Source: Myxococcales bacterium
GTDB taxonomy: Bacteria > Myxococcota_A > Polyangia > Haliangiales > Haliangiaceae
Assembly: GCA_016720595.1 (NCBI GenBank)
Contig: JADKKI010000030.1
Coordinates: 124,001-188,000, forward strand
DNA: 64,000 bases
Direction of reading: 5' to 3'
Position 1 is the stretch's first letter, and each line of letters opens with the position of its first letter. Shown in pieces: positions 1 through 10,204 of this stretch. The notes beneath the pieces are model-generated. The model made no database searches. It was given only the letters and a program-made list of their open reading frames with translations, and was not told the DNA's origin. The translations under genes and the position numbers were made by a program.

Positions 1-3000
1 AGCGCGGCACGCTCGCATGCGACAACGGCCTCGATGACGATGGCGATGGGCGCACCGACTTCGTGGCGGCGGGTGGCGGAGACCCGGGCTGCACGGGGCC
101 GGATGACGCCAACGAGCACGGCGCCACGGCGTGCGACGACGGCACGGACAACGACACCGACGGCCGCAGCGACTTCCACCTCGATCCCGCGGTCAACGAT
201 CCGGGCTGCGCCTCGCCGGAGGACACGGACGAGCGTGGCAGCATCGCGTGCGACGACGGTGTCGACGATGACGGCGACGGGCTGATCGACTTCAACACGG
301 CAGGTGCCGGCGATCCCGGATGCGCCTCGCCACTCGATCTCTCCGAACGCGGGACCACGACCTGCGACAACGGCCTCGATGACGACGGCGACGGGCTGGT
401 CGACATGCTCGACGGTGGCTGTGCGAATCCCAGCGATCCCGACGAGCATTGCGTTGCGGGTGCGGGGTGCGCGGCCTGCGACAACGGGGTCGACGATGAC
501 ACCGATCTCTCGATCGACTACCGCCTGGACGGTACCGGGGATCCTGGTTGCACCGGCCCCACCGACACGCTGGAGACCGGCTCGACAGCGTGCAGTGACG
601 GGCTCGACAACGATGGCGACGGCGTCTCGGATCTCGCCGATCCGGGGTGCAGCAGCGCGATGGACGCGAGCGAGCGCGGCACGCTCGCCTGCGACGATGG
701 CATGGACAACGACAACGACGGGCTCGCGGACTATGCGACGACAGGCGGGGACCCGGGCTGCACGGGCCCGAGCGATCCGAGCGAGAAGGGGACGGGCGTC
801 TGCGACGACGGCCTCGACAACGACGCCGACGGCGGCATCGACTTCCGTCTCGATGGCACCGGCGATCCGGGTTGCGCCACGACGAGCGACACCAACGAGC
901 GCGGCACCGCCGTGTGCGACAACGGTCTCGACGACGACGGCGACGGGAAGATCGACTTCAACGTGACCGCCGGCGCGGGCGATCCAGGCTGCGCCTCGGC
1001 GGCCGATGGCAACGAGCACGGCGCGGACACGTGCGACGACGGCGTGGACAACGACAACGACGGCCTCGCGGACTTCAAGCTGACGGGCGGTGATCCGGGT
1101 TGCTCGGCTCCGGCCGATACCAACGAGCGCGGTGGCACGAACGTGTGCGACAACGGTGTCGACGACGACGTCGACGGTCTCCTCGACTACCGCATGGATG
1201 GCTCCGGCGATCCCGGCTGCAGCTCGATCGCGGACACCAGCGAGCACGGCACGATCGCGTGTGACGACGGCCTCGACAACGACACCGATGGGTTCACCGA
1301 CTACCGGACCGATGCGTCTGGAGATGCACAGTGCACCGGGCCAACCGACACCAGCGAGCTCGGCCCGCCGGCGTGCTCCAACGGCATGGATGACGATGGC
1401 GACGGCGTCGCCGACGCCCTGGACCCAGGTTGCACCGATGCCAACGACACCAGCGAGAAGGGCATCGTGGCCTGCGACAACGGCTCCGACGACGACGGTG
1501 ATGGCCTCGCGGACTATGTCCAGGGTGGCGGCGGCGATCCCGGTTGTACGGGTCCAGCGGATACCAACGAACACGGCACGATCGCGTGCGACGACGGCCT
1601 CGACAACGATGGCGACGGCCGGATGGACTTCAACGTGGCGCCGACGTCGACGGACCCGGGCTGCACGTCGCCGACCGATACGGACGAGCACGGTAGCGCG
1701 GCCTGCGACGACGGCATCGACAACGACAGCGACGGCACCGCCGACTTCCGGATGTCTGGCGGCGACCCTGGCTGTGCGGACCTCATCGACACGAACGAGA
1801 AGGGCACGACTGCGTGCGACAACGGCGCGGATGACGACTCCGACGGTCGCGTCGACTACAACACCAACGCGAGCCTCAGCGACCCGGGCTGCTCGGGCCC
1901 GAGTGACACGGGCGAGCGGTGTACCGGCGGGGGCTGCCCGGCCTGCGATGACGGCAGCGACAACGACGCCGACACCCGCAGCGACTACTCGACCAACACC
2001 TCGATCTCCGACCCGGGCTGCTCGGGTCCCACCGACGCCCTCGAGAAGTGCACGCCCGGCGCGGGCTGCCCGCAGTGTGACGACGGTGCGGACAACGACA
2101 CCGACACGCTGACCGATCTCGCCGATCCCGGCTGCGCGGGACCGACGGGGAACAACGAGGCCTCCGCGTCCCCGGCGTGCGCGGACGGCATCGACAACGA
2201 CGGTGACGGGGCCACCGACTTCCCGGCCGACCCCGGGTGCGCGAGCGCGGCCGATACCAGCGAGAAGGGCACGGCGGTCTGCGATGACGGCGTCGACAAC
2301 GATGCCGATGGGCGGACCGACTACAACACCGATTCCGCGGTGAGCGATCCGGGATGCAGCGGGCCCTCGGACACCAACGAGCGGTGCACGGCGGGTGGCG
2401 GCTGCCCGCAGTGCGACGATGGCACCGACAACGACACCGACGGCCAGACCGACTACACGACCGCGGGTGCCGATCCTGGATGCTCGGGCCCGACCGATAC
2501 CAACGAGCACGGCAGTGCCGTGTGCGACGACGGCACGGACAACGACAGCGACGGCACCAGCGACTTCCGGACCTCGGGTGGCGATCCGGGGTGCGCGAGC
2601 CTCGCCGATACCAGCGAGCGTGGCACCACGGCGTGCGACGACGGCGCCGACAACGACGCCGATGGCCGCACCGACTTCAACACCGCTGCCGGATCGACCG
2701 ATCCGGGATGCACGGGACCGGCCGACACCTCGGAGAAGTGCAGCGGTGGTGGCTGCCCGGCCTGCGACGACGGCGCGGACAACGATCTCGACGCGCGCAC
2801 CGACTACAACACCTCCGCCTCGGTCTCGGATCCCGGCTGCGCGGACCCGACCGACATCAGCGAGAAGTGCTCGGTGGGAGCAGGCTGCCCGCAGTGCGAT
2901 GACGGCAGCGACAACGATACCGACGGCGCCATCGATCTCGCGGACCTGACGTGCTCGGGCCCGACCTGGAACAGCGAGGCCGCCGCCGTGGCGTGTGTCA

Positions 3001-3749
3001 GCGGATCGGTGACGTTCACCTCGAACGGCAACTTCACGCTCCCGGCCGGGTGTACGACGATGACCGTGACCGCCTACGGTGGCGGTGGCGCCGGTGGCAA
3101 CAAGCCCAGCGCGAACACGCCAAAGGCCGGCGGCAACGGTGGCCTCGCGGCGAAGAGCTTCACCGGCCAGACCCCGCTCACGTCGTACACGGTCGGCGTC
3201 GGGCTCGGTGGCGTGTGCAGCTCCACGGCGACCACCGCGGGCGGCTACACCGGCGGCAAGGGTGGGGCGTCCAATGGTGGGACCGGCGGAGCTGGCGGTG
3301 GGGCCGCCGCTGGTGGAACCGGAGGCGCCGGGTTCGGCTCGGGCGGCACCGGCGGCGTGGGCCATTACGGCGGCGGTGGTGGTGGTGGTGACGGTGATCA
3401 GGCCGTCGGCAACAGCGCCGGTGGTGCATCGGCGTTCCAGCTGTCCTCGCCGCTCACCGACTACGTCGTGGCAGGTGGCGGTGGTGGCGCCGGCGCGGTC
3501 GGGCAGGATCAGGACGTCGCGGGTGCGGGTGGTGCCGCGTGCACCGGCTACACCGGCGCCAACGGATCTCCGGGCACCGCCAAGAACGCCGGCGGTGGTG
3601 GCGGCGGCGGCTCGTGCTTCTGTCTCGGTGGAACGTGCAGCTCGACCCCGACCTCGGGCGGTGGCACCGGCGGTGCGGCGGGTACCGGCTCGCTCTGCAC
3701 CGCTGCGCAGAACGGCGGGAACGGTCGCGTGGTGATCACGTATCCGTAG
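1..3749 (+). CDS. Giant DPGC/DNDxDG repeat surface protein with Gly-rich C-terminal domain (5' end cut)
   Basis: The reading frame is already open at base 3, so the N-terminus lies outside the window. About 26 repeat units of roughly 35-50 residues follow one another. Each carries a Cys-Asp-[DN]-Gly-x-Asp-[ND]-Asp-x-Asp-Gly core, then a DPGC tetrad and a D-[TA]-x-E tail; 23 units keep DPGC exactly. The Asp spacing resembles calcium-binding thrombospondin-type-3 or dockerin loops, and the paired Cys suggest disulfides, so an extracellular calcium-stabilised rod is likely. After about residue 960 of the visible part, the repeats give way to a Gly-rich domain that starts TFTSNGNFTLPAGC and ends GRVVITYP, the usual ending of the bacterial glycine-rich domain family. 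An internal GTG at 63 could be mistaken for the start. Family-level function is unknown; adhesion or a surface layer is inference. Confidence 0.85.
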   Translation, partial: RGTLACDNGLDDDGDGRTDFVAAGGGDPGCTGPDDANEHGATACDDGTDNDTDGRSDFHLDPAVNDPGCASPEDTDERGSIACDDGVDDDGDGLIDFNTAGAGDPGCASPLDLSERGTTTCDNGLDDDGDGLVDMLDGGCANPSDPDEHCVAGAGCAACDNGVDDDTDLSIDYRLDGTGDPGCTGPTDTLETGSTACSDGLDNDGDGVSDLADPGCSSAMDASERGTLACDDGMDNDNDGLADYATTGGDPGCTGPSDPSEKGTGVCDDGLDNDADGGIDFRLDGTGDPGCATTSDTNERGTAVCDNGLDDDGDGKIDFNVTAGAGDPGCASAADGNEHGADTCDDGVDNDNDGLADFKLTGGDPGCSAPADTNERGGTNVCDNGVDDDVDGLLDYRMDGSGDPGCSSIADTSEHGTIACDDGLDNDTDGFTDYRTDASGDAQCTGPTDTSELGPPACSNGMDDDGDGVADALDPGCTDANDTSEKGIVACDNGSDDDGDGLADYVQGGGGDPGCTGPADTNEHGTIACDDGLDNDGDGRMDFNVAPTSTDPGCTSPTDTDEHGSAACDDGIDNDSDGTADFRMSGGDPGCADLIDTNEKGTTACDNGADDDSDGRVDYNTNASLSDPGCSGPSDTGERCTGGGCPACDDGSDNDADTRSDYSTNTSISDPGCSGPTDALEKCTPGAGCPQCDDGADNDTDTLTDLADPGCAGPTGNNEASASPACADGIDNDGDGATDFPADPGCASAADTSEKGTAVCDDGVDNDADGRTDYNTDSAVSDPGCSGPSDTNERCTAGGGCPQCDDGTDNDTDGQTDYTTAGADPGCSGPTDTNEHGSAVCDDGTDNDSDGTSDFRTSGGDPGCASLADTSERGTTACDDGADNDADGRTDFNTAAGSTDPGCTGPADTSEKCSGGGCPACDDGADNDLDARTDYNTSASVSDPGCADPTDISEKCSVGAGCPQCDDGSDNDTDGAIDLADLTCSGPTWNSEAAAVACVSGSVTFTSNGNFTLPAGCTTMTVTAYGGGGAGGNKPSANTPKAGGNGGLAAKSFTGQTPLTSYTVGVGLGGVCSSTATTAGGYTGGKGGASNGGTGGAGGGAAAGGTGGAGFGSGGTGGVGHYGGGGGGGDGDQAVGNSAGGASAFQLSSPLTDYVVAGGGGGAGAVGQDQDVAGAGGAACTGYTGANGSPGTAKNAGGGGGGGSCFCLGGTCSSTPTSGGGTGGAAGTGSLCTAAQNGGNGRVVITYP

Positions 3750-3796
3750 CGATCCGCGAACCGTCGATGCAGAGGCCGAGACCTCCGTCGACGCGA

Positions 3797-3802
3797 TAGA
3801 CT
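3797..3802 (+). promoter_or_regulatory. Leaderless -10 box TAGACT
   Basis: TAGACT ends 6 nt before the ATG of the NHL lipoprotein gene at 3809, and no Shine-Dalgarno is present. Transcription would begin at or next to the start codon. It is one of about 19 such cases in the window. Confidence 0.5.
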
Positions 3803-3808
3803 GGCAGC

Positions 3809-4918
3809 ATGTGGTCGCCGAGCTGGATGTTGCTGACCGCATGTCTCCTCGTGGGCTGCGGCTCCCGCGACCCAAACCCCGTCACGCCACCCGGCGGCGA
3901 TGCGGCGGACGAGCAGTGGCAGGCCGTGAAGGCCCACTACGGGCAGGTGCGCGCGGTCGCCGGCGCGGGTGCCACCGATAGCCGCACGAACGAGTGGCTG
4001 CTGGGGTTCGAAGGCAATCCGGCGGTCGCGGCCGAGCTCTCCCGGCCCCACTTTGCGATGGCCGACGCCGCAGGCAATGTCTTCATCGCCGACAAGGAGG
4101 CGCACGCGATTCGCAAGGTCGGTCGTGACGGCAAGATCACCACCGTCGCGGGGACCGGTGCGCCGGATCCGGCGGACGACACGCCAGGGCCCGCGACGGC
4201 GCGCGCGCTCGGCGATCCCAATGGCCTGTTCGTGCGCGCCGACGGCACGCTCTACATCCTCGACCTCGATCACGGGCGGATCCGTAAGGTCGCGATCGAC
4301 GGCACGATGACGACCCTGGTCACCGTACCCACCGGCATCGCGATCGGCCGGGGGCTCTGGGTCGATGGCGCGCTGGGCGACGAGCGCGTGTTCTTCGCCT
4401 CGAACACCGTGGTCAAGCGGTGGACCGCCGCCGCGGGCGTGACGGTGTGGGCGACCGGGTTCGTCAGCCTGGGCAACCTCGCGATGGACGCTGCGGGCCA
4501 CCTCTTGGTCAGCGATCGTGGCGGCAATCGGATCTGGTTGGTCACCGAGGGCGCCAACGGTGCGACGACCAAGGTGGCCGTTGCCGGGAATGGGAGCGCG
4601 GGTGCTGGCGTCGATGGCGCGCCGGCACTGAGCACCCCGCTCGAGGGCGTACGAGCGGTGTGGCCCGCTCACCCCGACGATGGTGGTGGGTTCTTCGCAG
4701 GTACGCACGAGGGTTGTCAGCTGTGGTTCATCGATGCGAACGGGATCGCGCGCCTGTTCCTCGACGGCGCGAAGGACGCCCATGCCGGCATCGACGAGCC
4801 GTTCGACACCCCGGGCAAGAAGGTCAGCGAGATGCGATCGGTCAGCCTCGATGCCACCGGCAACGTCTATGTGGTCGACGACGATCGCGGATACGTGCGG
4901 GTCGTCGAGAGGCGCTGA
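3809..4918 (+). CDS. NHL-repeat lipoprotein
   Basis: This 369-residue protein starts with a lipoprotein signal (hydrophobic stretch, then LLVGC, with Cys at about residue 17). The rest is a beta-propeller of NHL-type repeats. Clear blades read as [NG]-x-[VL]-[FY]-[IV]-[AS]-D-x-x-x-x-x-I-[RW]-[KL]-V followed by G-x-[IT]-T-T-[VL]-[AV]-G, near residues 85-115, 145-170 and 225-255. NHL propellers bind proteins, sugars or ligands and are common in exported myxobacterial proteins; no catalytic residues are recognisable. The stop codon overlaps the next start (TGATG at 4916-4920), so the two genes are translationally coupled. The ligand is unknown. Confidence 0.8.
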   Translation: MWSPSWMLLTACLLVGCGSRDPNPVTPPGGDAADEQWQAVKAHYGQVRAVAGAGATDSRTNEWLLGFEGNPAVAAELSRPHFAMADAAGNVFIADKEAHAIRKVGRDGKITTVAGTGAPDPADDTPGPATARALGDPNGLFVRADGTLYILDLDHGRIRKVAIDGTMTTLVTVPTGIAIGRGLWVDGALGDERVFFASNTVVKRWTAAAGVTVWATGFVSLGNLAMDAAGHLLVSDRGGNRIWLVTEGANGATTKVAVAGNGSAGAGVDGAPALSTPLEGVRAVWPAHPDDGGGFFAGTHEGCQLWFIDANGIARLFLDGAKDAHAGIDEPFDTPGKKVSEMRSVSLDATGNVYVVDDDRGYVRVVERR

Positions 4919-5796
4919 TGCGCACCGTTCGGATCATCGCTCCGCTGATCTGTCTGCTCGGCATCGCCCGCCCAGCGGCGGCGGATGACACCGCGAGCCG
5001 CCTCGCCGCGGTCAAGACGATGTTCAACGCGCAGACCAGATCGTTCCTCAAGAGCGACGACGCCCCGTTCAAGGCCACCCTCACGCCGGATGCGCTCGTC
5101 GCCTTCGGTAGCGACTATCCGCGCCGGGACTTCGGCCAGTGGAACGTGGTGAATGCGCAGAAGGTCGTGATCGTCGCGAGCAAGGCGGGCTGGTCTGGTA
5201 CCTGGGGCTGGCTCGTCGCCGAGCTCCGGATCACGTACACGTGGTACGCGGAGCCCGAGGGCGCCGGGAATCCGAATCCGAAGCCGGAGACCCACACCTA
5301 CCACTGGATCGCGCTGGTGGTTCCCGACGGTGCGGGGGTCAAGACCAAGGCGGCGCGGATGGTCGAGGCCCAGGCCGACAGCCAATTGACCCCCAGCAAC
5401 TACGCCCAGGAGCTGTTGCCGCTGGCGTCACCGCCGCCAAACCTCGCGCTGCTCGTGCAGCCGAAGTCGCTCGGCGCGGTGCTCTCGAAGGACCCGGCCA
5501 CGAGTGTGCTCGGCACCAGCGAGACCGACCGAGGTCTCGGAGTGGCGGCCGCGAAGCGCCTGGTCAAGACCTGGGCGAGGCTGACGCTCGAGGTCGTCGA
5601 TACGCCCGACGCCCACGAGAAGGTGTTCTACCAGCCGGTGGAGGTGACGGTGGATGACGGCGCGATGGCATGGGGGAAGCTGCGCATGAAGCTGCCCGGC
5701 AAGGCGCTGTGGTACCCGATCGATGCCTTCGCGATCTTCCGGAAGGTCGGAGATCGCACGGAGATCGTCGCGGCGGTCTACGGGGCGGAGTATTGA
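4918..5796 (+). CDS. Exported protein of unknown function, coupled to the NHL lipoprotein
   Basis: The 292-residue product begins with a Sec signal peptide ending in ARPAAA, with likely cleavage before DDTAS. The ATG at 4918 shares bases with the preceding TGA, which fixes the start and shows coupling. Two similarly sized halves each contain a helical start followed by a curved-sheet pattern, ending in a Trp/Tyr-rich strand set (around residues 100-135 and 240-290). This could be a tandem NTF2/SnoaL-like fold, but that is only an impression. No catalytic motif was recognised. Expected location is the periplasm, next to the propeller lipoprotein. Confidence 0.7.
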   Translation: MRTVRIIAPLICLLGIARPAAADDTASRLAAVKTMFNAQTRSFLKSDDAPFKATLTPDALVAFGSDYPRRDFGQWNVVNAQKVVIVASKAGWSGTWGWLVAELRITYTWYAEPEGAGNPNPKPETHTYHWIALVVPDGAGVKTKAARMVEAQADSQLTPSNYAQELLPLASPPPNLALLVQPKSLGAVLSKDPATSVLGTSETDRGLGVAAAKRLVKTWARLTLEVVDTPDAHEKVFYQPVEVTVDDGAMAWGKLRMKLPGKALWYPIDAFAIFRKVGDRTEIVAAVYGAEY

Positions 5797-5814
5797 GCGC
5801 CTCCGGCCAGACGC

Positions 5815-6990
5815 TCACTCGAACGCCTTCTTGAGCGCCGCGAGCGCGTCGACGACCGCCTGCTCTCTGGCCGCGAGGGCCGTGCGCGCAGCCGGGACCT
5901 CCGGACTGTTCGGGTCGAGCTTGAGCCCTGCCGAAACTGCCTCGAGGTAGTCGACGCGGGCGTGGAGATACGCGACGGCAGCGCGCTGCCGCGGGAGCAT
6001 GACCGCAGGGAGGTCGGTGATGCCGGCGAAGTTCTTCTCGTGCGCTCGCCACCTGGGAAGCAGCTCCTCGTCGATGATCCGAGCGATCTCGTTCGCTGAT
6101 TTCACCGTGTTCTTGGTCAGCTCGTCCTGCCGGGCGAGGAGCTCGACCTCGTTGGTCGCGAACAGCTTGATCTGTCGCTCGAACTCCGCGACCTGCTTTC
6201 CCTCCGCGCCGGTGATGTACGCGAGGGCGGGCTTGGGCAATGCGACGAGGCCGACGCCGACGACCGCGAGTGAGAGCGCGAGACCGACGAGCACGCGTGG
6301 GAACCGGCGCGCCATCGACCGCGCGCGGTCCTGCAGATCGAGGCCGCGCTCCGCTACCACGGCGATCAGGAACCCCGCCGCGAAGCCACCGATGTGGGCC
6401 GAGAGATCCACCCCGGCCACGCTGATCCCCACCAGCAGGTTGATCCCGACGAACGACACCAGGCTCTTCATCCGCTTCGCGCGCACCGTGGGCTCGAGCT
6501 GAGTCCGGTGGGCGATCAGGTAGCCGAGGATCGCGCCGAACACCCCGAACACCGCACCCGACGCACCGACCGACACGATCATCGTCCCTCGGGCTGCGCT
6601 GGCGATCCCGCCGACCAGCCCGGCGCTCAGGTAGATCGCGAGGAAGCTCCGCCGGCCGAACATGAACTCGGCGCTCTGTCCGCCACCCCACAGGCACAGC
6701 ATGTTCATCGCGACGTGGATGAAGCCGGCGTGAAGGAACATCGCCGTGACGAGCCGCCACGGCTCGCCGTGCAGGGTCAACGCGGGCAGGTTCCCGCCCA
6801 TCGCCACCAGCTTGTCGGGGTCCGGCACCATCCAGCCGCTCCCGCGCGCTGCGGTGATGGCGAACGCCGCGAGGTTGAGGGCGATCAGGACGATCGACAC
6901 CGTCGGCACGGGAAGCTTCAGCCGCAGGTCATCGGGGATCGCGGGCTCGGGCTCGGGCTCGGGCTCGGCGCTGGACGGTTGGTCAGTCAC
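5815..6990 (-). CDS. Rhomboid-family intramembrane serine protease
   Basis: The 391-residue protein has about six or seven hydrophobic segments between residues 30 and 215. It carries the rhomboid signatures: HVAMN (His92, Asn96), GASG with the nucleophile Ser144, and AHIGG with the catalytic His199. The family cleaves transmembrane helices within the membrane. A C-terminal soluble region of about 160 residues (220-391), rich in Glu, Arg and Ala and predicted helical, is not part of the protease core. The start is a GTG at 6990 with a GATAGT box 6 nt upstream. It lies 21 nt downstream of the small CxxC gene in the recA operon, so it may be co-transcribed with it or use its own leaderless promoter. 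The substrate is unknown. Confidence 0.9.
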   Translation of the reverse strand: MTDQPSSAEPEPEPEPAIPDDLRLKLPVPTVSIVLIALNLAAFAITAARGSGWMVPDPDKLVAMGGNLPALTLHGEPWRLVTAMFLHAGFIHVAMNMLCLWGGGQSAEFMFGRRSFLAIYLSAGLVGGIASAARGTMIVSVGASGAVFGVFGAILGYLIAHRTQLEPTVRAKRMKSLVSFVGINLLVGISVAGVDLSAHIGGFAAGFLIAVVAERGLDLQDRARSMARRFPRVLVGLALSLAVVGVGLVALPKPALAYITGAEGKQVAEFERQIKLFATNEVELLARQDELTKNTVKSANEIARIIDEELLPRWRAHEKNFAGITDLPAVMLPRQRAAVAYLHARVDYLEAVSAGLKLDPNSPEVPAARTALAAREQAVVDALAALKKAFE

Positions 6991-6996
6991 GCGCCG

Positions 6997-7002
6997 ACTA
7001 TC
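6997..7002 (-). promoter_or_regulatory. Leaderless -10 box GATAGT before the rhomboid gene
   Basis: On the minus strand GATAGT sits 6 nt before the GTG at 6990 and no Shine-Dalgarno is visible. It falls in the 21-nt gap after the preceding gene, so it could be an internal promoter of the recA operon. Confidence 0.4.
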
Positions 7003-7011
7003 TCACGCGTA

Positions 7012-7460
7012 TTACCGGCGCGCCGGCGACCGAACCCCGCGCTTGCGCAGCACCTCGGCGTGCTCCTCGCGCCACATCCGTGCGAGGTCATCGCACAGCG
7101 CACACGGCTCGCCGCCGTGATCGTGATCGTCGCTGGGTGCGGCGGCCTCGAGCTGGCAGAACGGACAGTGCTCGTCGAAATCGACGGCCTTGGCCTCGGC
7201 CTTCGTGATGCCCGGAGGCACGAAGCTGATGTGGCGCGCGGGATCCTTGGACGCGCGCACGATCGCCTCGGCGATCAACTGCGATGCGAGCTCGCCCTCC
7301 TCGTCGTGGATGCCGCGATCCGGAAGCAGCGACCACAGCAGCTGCTCCAGCTGAAACAGGGCCGCGAAGTCGATCGCGTCCATCACGTGGCCATACAGCT
7401 GCTTGGTCAGCTCTCCGAGATCGGGTCGGTCCGCCGTGCGCTCGGCCTGGATCGCGCCGC

Positions 7461-7464
<4 letters not shown>
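7012..7464 (-). CDS. Small CxxC protein co-transcribed with recA
   Basis: This 150-residue protein is not recognised. Its first 90 residues look helical and acidic. The C-terminal part holds two CxxC pairs, CPFC and CALC, separated by an Asp/His-rich linker (DDHDHGG), which together look like a zinc site. The ATG at 7464 overlaps the recA stop by 4 nt (ATGA), which fixes the start and implies translational coupling to recA. This suggests a role linked to DNA repair or simple housekeeping co-expression. No catalytic motif is visible. Confidence 0.75.
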
Positions 7465-8498
<1,034 letters not shown>

Positions 8499-8503
8499 GA
8501 AAA

Positions 8504-8517
8504 CCTCCGCGCGGAGG
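8504..8517 (-). promoter_or_regulatory. recA Shine-Dalgarno embedded in a perfect 14-bp palindrome
   Basis: CCTCCGCGCGGAGG is its own reverse complement, and its GGAGG is the recA ribosome-binding site. In the mRNA it could pair as a short hairpin or mediate transcript pairing that hides the site, or act as a DNA operator. The function is inferred. Confidence 0.5.
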
Positions 8518-8565
8518 CACTCCACATCCCGTGCCGCTGCAACGTCGCGGAATCTCGCGCCCGCG

Positions 8566-8611
8566 TGTCCGGATTGTCCGAGCTGCGGACTTGTCCGTCC
8601 GGACGCCGGAC
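8566..8611 (-). promoter_or_regulatory. Cluster of GTCCG/CGGAC half-sites upstream of recA
   Basis: Six copies of GTCCG or CGGAC lie within about 46 bp, 68-113 nt before the recA start. They include GTCCG-N5-CGGAC at 8576-8590 and the perfect 8-mer GTCCGGAC at 8597-8604. The 122-nt gap to the next gene is the only possible recA control region, so this is a candidate operator array. It does not match LexA boxes I know (E. coli, Gram-positive or Geobacter types). Confidence 0.45.
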
Positions 8612-8620
8612 GATTGGAGC

Positions 8621-10111
8621 TCAGGGCAGACGGAACGAGCGCGCGTTGACCACCGACATCTCCTGCCGGCCGCCGATGGTCGCGAAGTCCCCGGTGGCGG
8701 CGCTCGCGCGCCCGACGAACCCACTCAGCTCGAGCACGTACTCGCTTCCGGCGTTCAGCTCGCTGCGCGAGATCTTCAACGAGGGCTGCGTGGTGACGTA
8801 GACGCGCTCCTTGACGAGCGTGGTGCCCGCGACGCGCAGGAGCGCGACCTCCCAGTAGTCTGCGGTGGCGCCGGGCTTCGAGGGCGCCCAGCTGAGCGTC
8901 AGGGGGCCGGTCGCCGCGGGGAGCACCACGCCATCGCTGGCTCCGAACAGATCGACCACGGTGCCGTCCGTGGCGGTCAGCTTCACGGCGCTGGCGAACG
9001 CGACCTTGTAGTTGACGGTGAACGGCGGCTCGGGGACCACGACCGCGAGACCGCTGACGAGCGAGGGGCCACCGGGCAAGATGCGCGAGGCGTAGCTCTC
9101 GAGATGAACGGCGGGGACGAGCTCGGTGCGGAGCGACGCGAGCTCGTTGATGGAGGGCAGTGTGGCGGTCGTGTCGCAGCTCATGATCGTGATCATCGCG
9201 GGGTTGCGGAGGAGCAACGAGCGTGCGGGATCCGGATCTCGGGTGAAGGCGGGCATCGCCGCGCTCGGGAGGTACCCGTACTCGAGGCGCGAGACCACGA
9301 CGGTCTCGCCCAGGGGCTGGACCTCCGTGGTGGCGAACACGTTGAACGCGACCGGAGTGATGGTCGGGGTCACAGCGCTGTTGATCCACGGTGGCGTCAC
9401 CTCGGGCTTCGGTGGGCCCGCACCCGGGGTGACGAACTCGGCCGATCCCGTCGAGTATCGACATCCGTTCTGGGTCGTGAAGTCGACGAGGAAGCCGTGA
9501 TCGCTCGGGCCGGGCGTCCCCGGCGGCCCGCTCAGCGAGATCGCATCGGCGAGCTCGTGGATGCACTTGGGCTCGCCGACGGTCCCGAAGGTGTGCGAAC
9601 CCTCGGTCCACACACCCGTGGTGAACACCCGGGCGCCTGCGTGGCTCCCGGTCCCGGGGTAGCCGGTGGGAGTTATGGTGTACCCCGAGTTGGTCGGGGG
9701 CGAGGTGCGCTGGAGAGGGCCGAAGAGCGGCTCGACGAGGTGTGTACCGTCGAGGGGATCTTGAATCTCGCGCGGCACCTCTCCGGCGCGCTGATAGACC
9801 AGCCTCCACCCGGGCATCCCCGCGATCTGCGTGGGCACCACGATCCGTCCATCGGGCGCCAGGGTCAGGGTGGTCGGTGCTTGCTCGAAGCGACTCGCCT
9901 CGACCTTGATCAGGTCGGGGATCGCGGCCGAGATCGGCGCGACCGGCCACCCCATGCTGTCCGACGTCAGCTGGAGCAGCGTGAGGCGCACCGCGAAGTC
10001 CGGGGCATCGGCGGGTGGCGGAGGCGCTGGGGATGTCTCGTCGAGCCCGAACACGAGGTTGCACCCGGCGAGCGAGCTCGCCGCGAGCATCCCGAGGGCG
10101 ACGTGCCTCAT
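8621..10111 (-). CDS. Large lipoprotein with [10 protein letters not shown]-terminus
   Basis: The 496-residue protein has a lipoprotein signal ending ASSLAGC, followed by the post-Cys motif NLVFGLDE and a Pro-rich linker. An upstream in-frame ATG at 10174 would precede the signal peptide with a non-hydrophobic leader, so 10111 is preferred. The mature part is beta-rich without a recognised catalytic motif. A segment near the C-terminus ([10 protein letters not shown], then YVLELSGF) looks like a fibronectin-III-like or similar beta-sandwich. Probably exposed at the outer membrane. The function is unknown. Confidence 0.75.
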   Translation of the reverse strand: MRHVALGMLAASSLAGCNLVFGLDETSPAPPPPADAPDFAVRLTLLQLTSDSMGWPVAPISAAIPDLIKVEASRFEQAPTTLTLAPDGRIVVPTQIAGMPGWRLVYQRAGEVPREIQDPLDGTHLVEPLFGPLQRTSPPTNSGYTITPTGYPGTGSHAGARVFTTGVWTEGSHTFGTVGEPKCIHELADAISLSGPPGTPGPSDHGFLVDFTTQNGCRYSTGSAEFVTPGAGPPKPEVTPPWINSAVTPTITPVAFNVFATTEVQPLGETVVVSRLEYGYLPSAAMPAFTRDPDPARSLLLRNPAMITIMSCDTTATLPSINELASLRTELVPAVHLESYASRILPGGPSLVSGLAVVVPEPPFTVNYKVAFASAVKLTATDGTVVDLFGASDGVVLPAATGPLTLSWAPSKPGATADYWEVALLRVAGTTLVKERVYVTTQPSLKISRSELNAGSEYVLELSGFVGRASAATGDFATIGGRQEMSVVNARSFRLP

Positions 10112-10204
10112 CGCCGGCGATCCTGGCACGGGCCGCGACGCCGGCACAACATTGCACGGCGCGACCCACGTCACGCTATCGCCGTCGAGAACGCAGAGCC
10201 GGCC

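Noticed and set aside
63..3749. Repeats in the first gene as a CRISPR or tandem DNA array
   Set aside because: The periodicity follows codons of an uninterrupted reading frame and varies synonymously; they are protein repeats.
5794..5817. TGAGCG...CGCTCA as a terminator between convergent genes
   Set aside because: Again mainly the symmetry of opposing stop codons with a 12-nt loop.
8566..8611. LexA box for recA
   Set aside because: The half-sites do not match the LexA motifs I know; listed only as an unnamed candidate operator.
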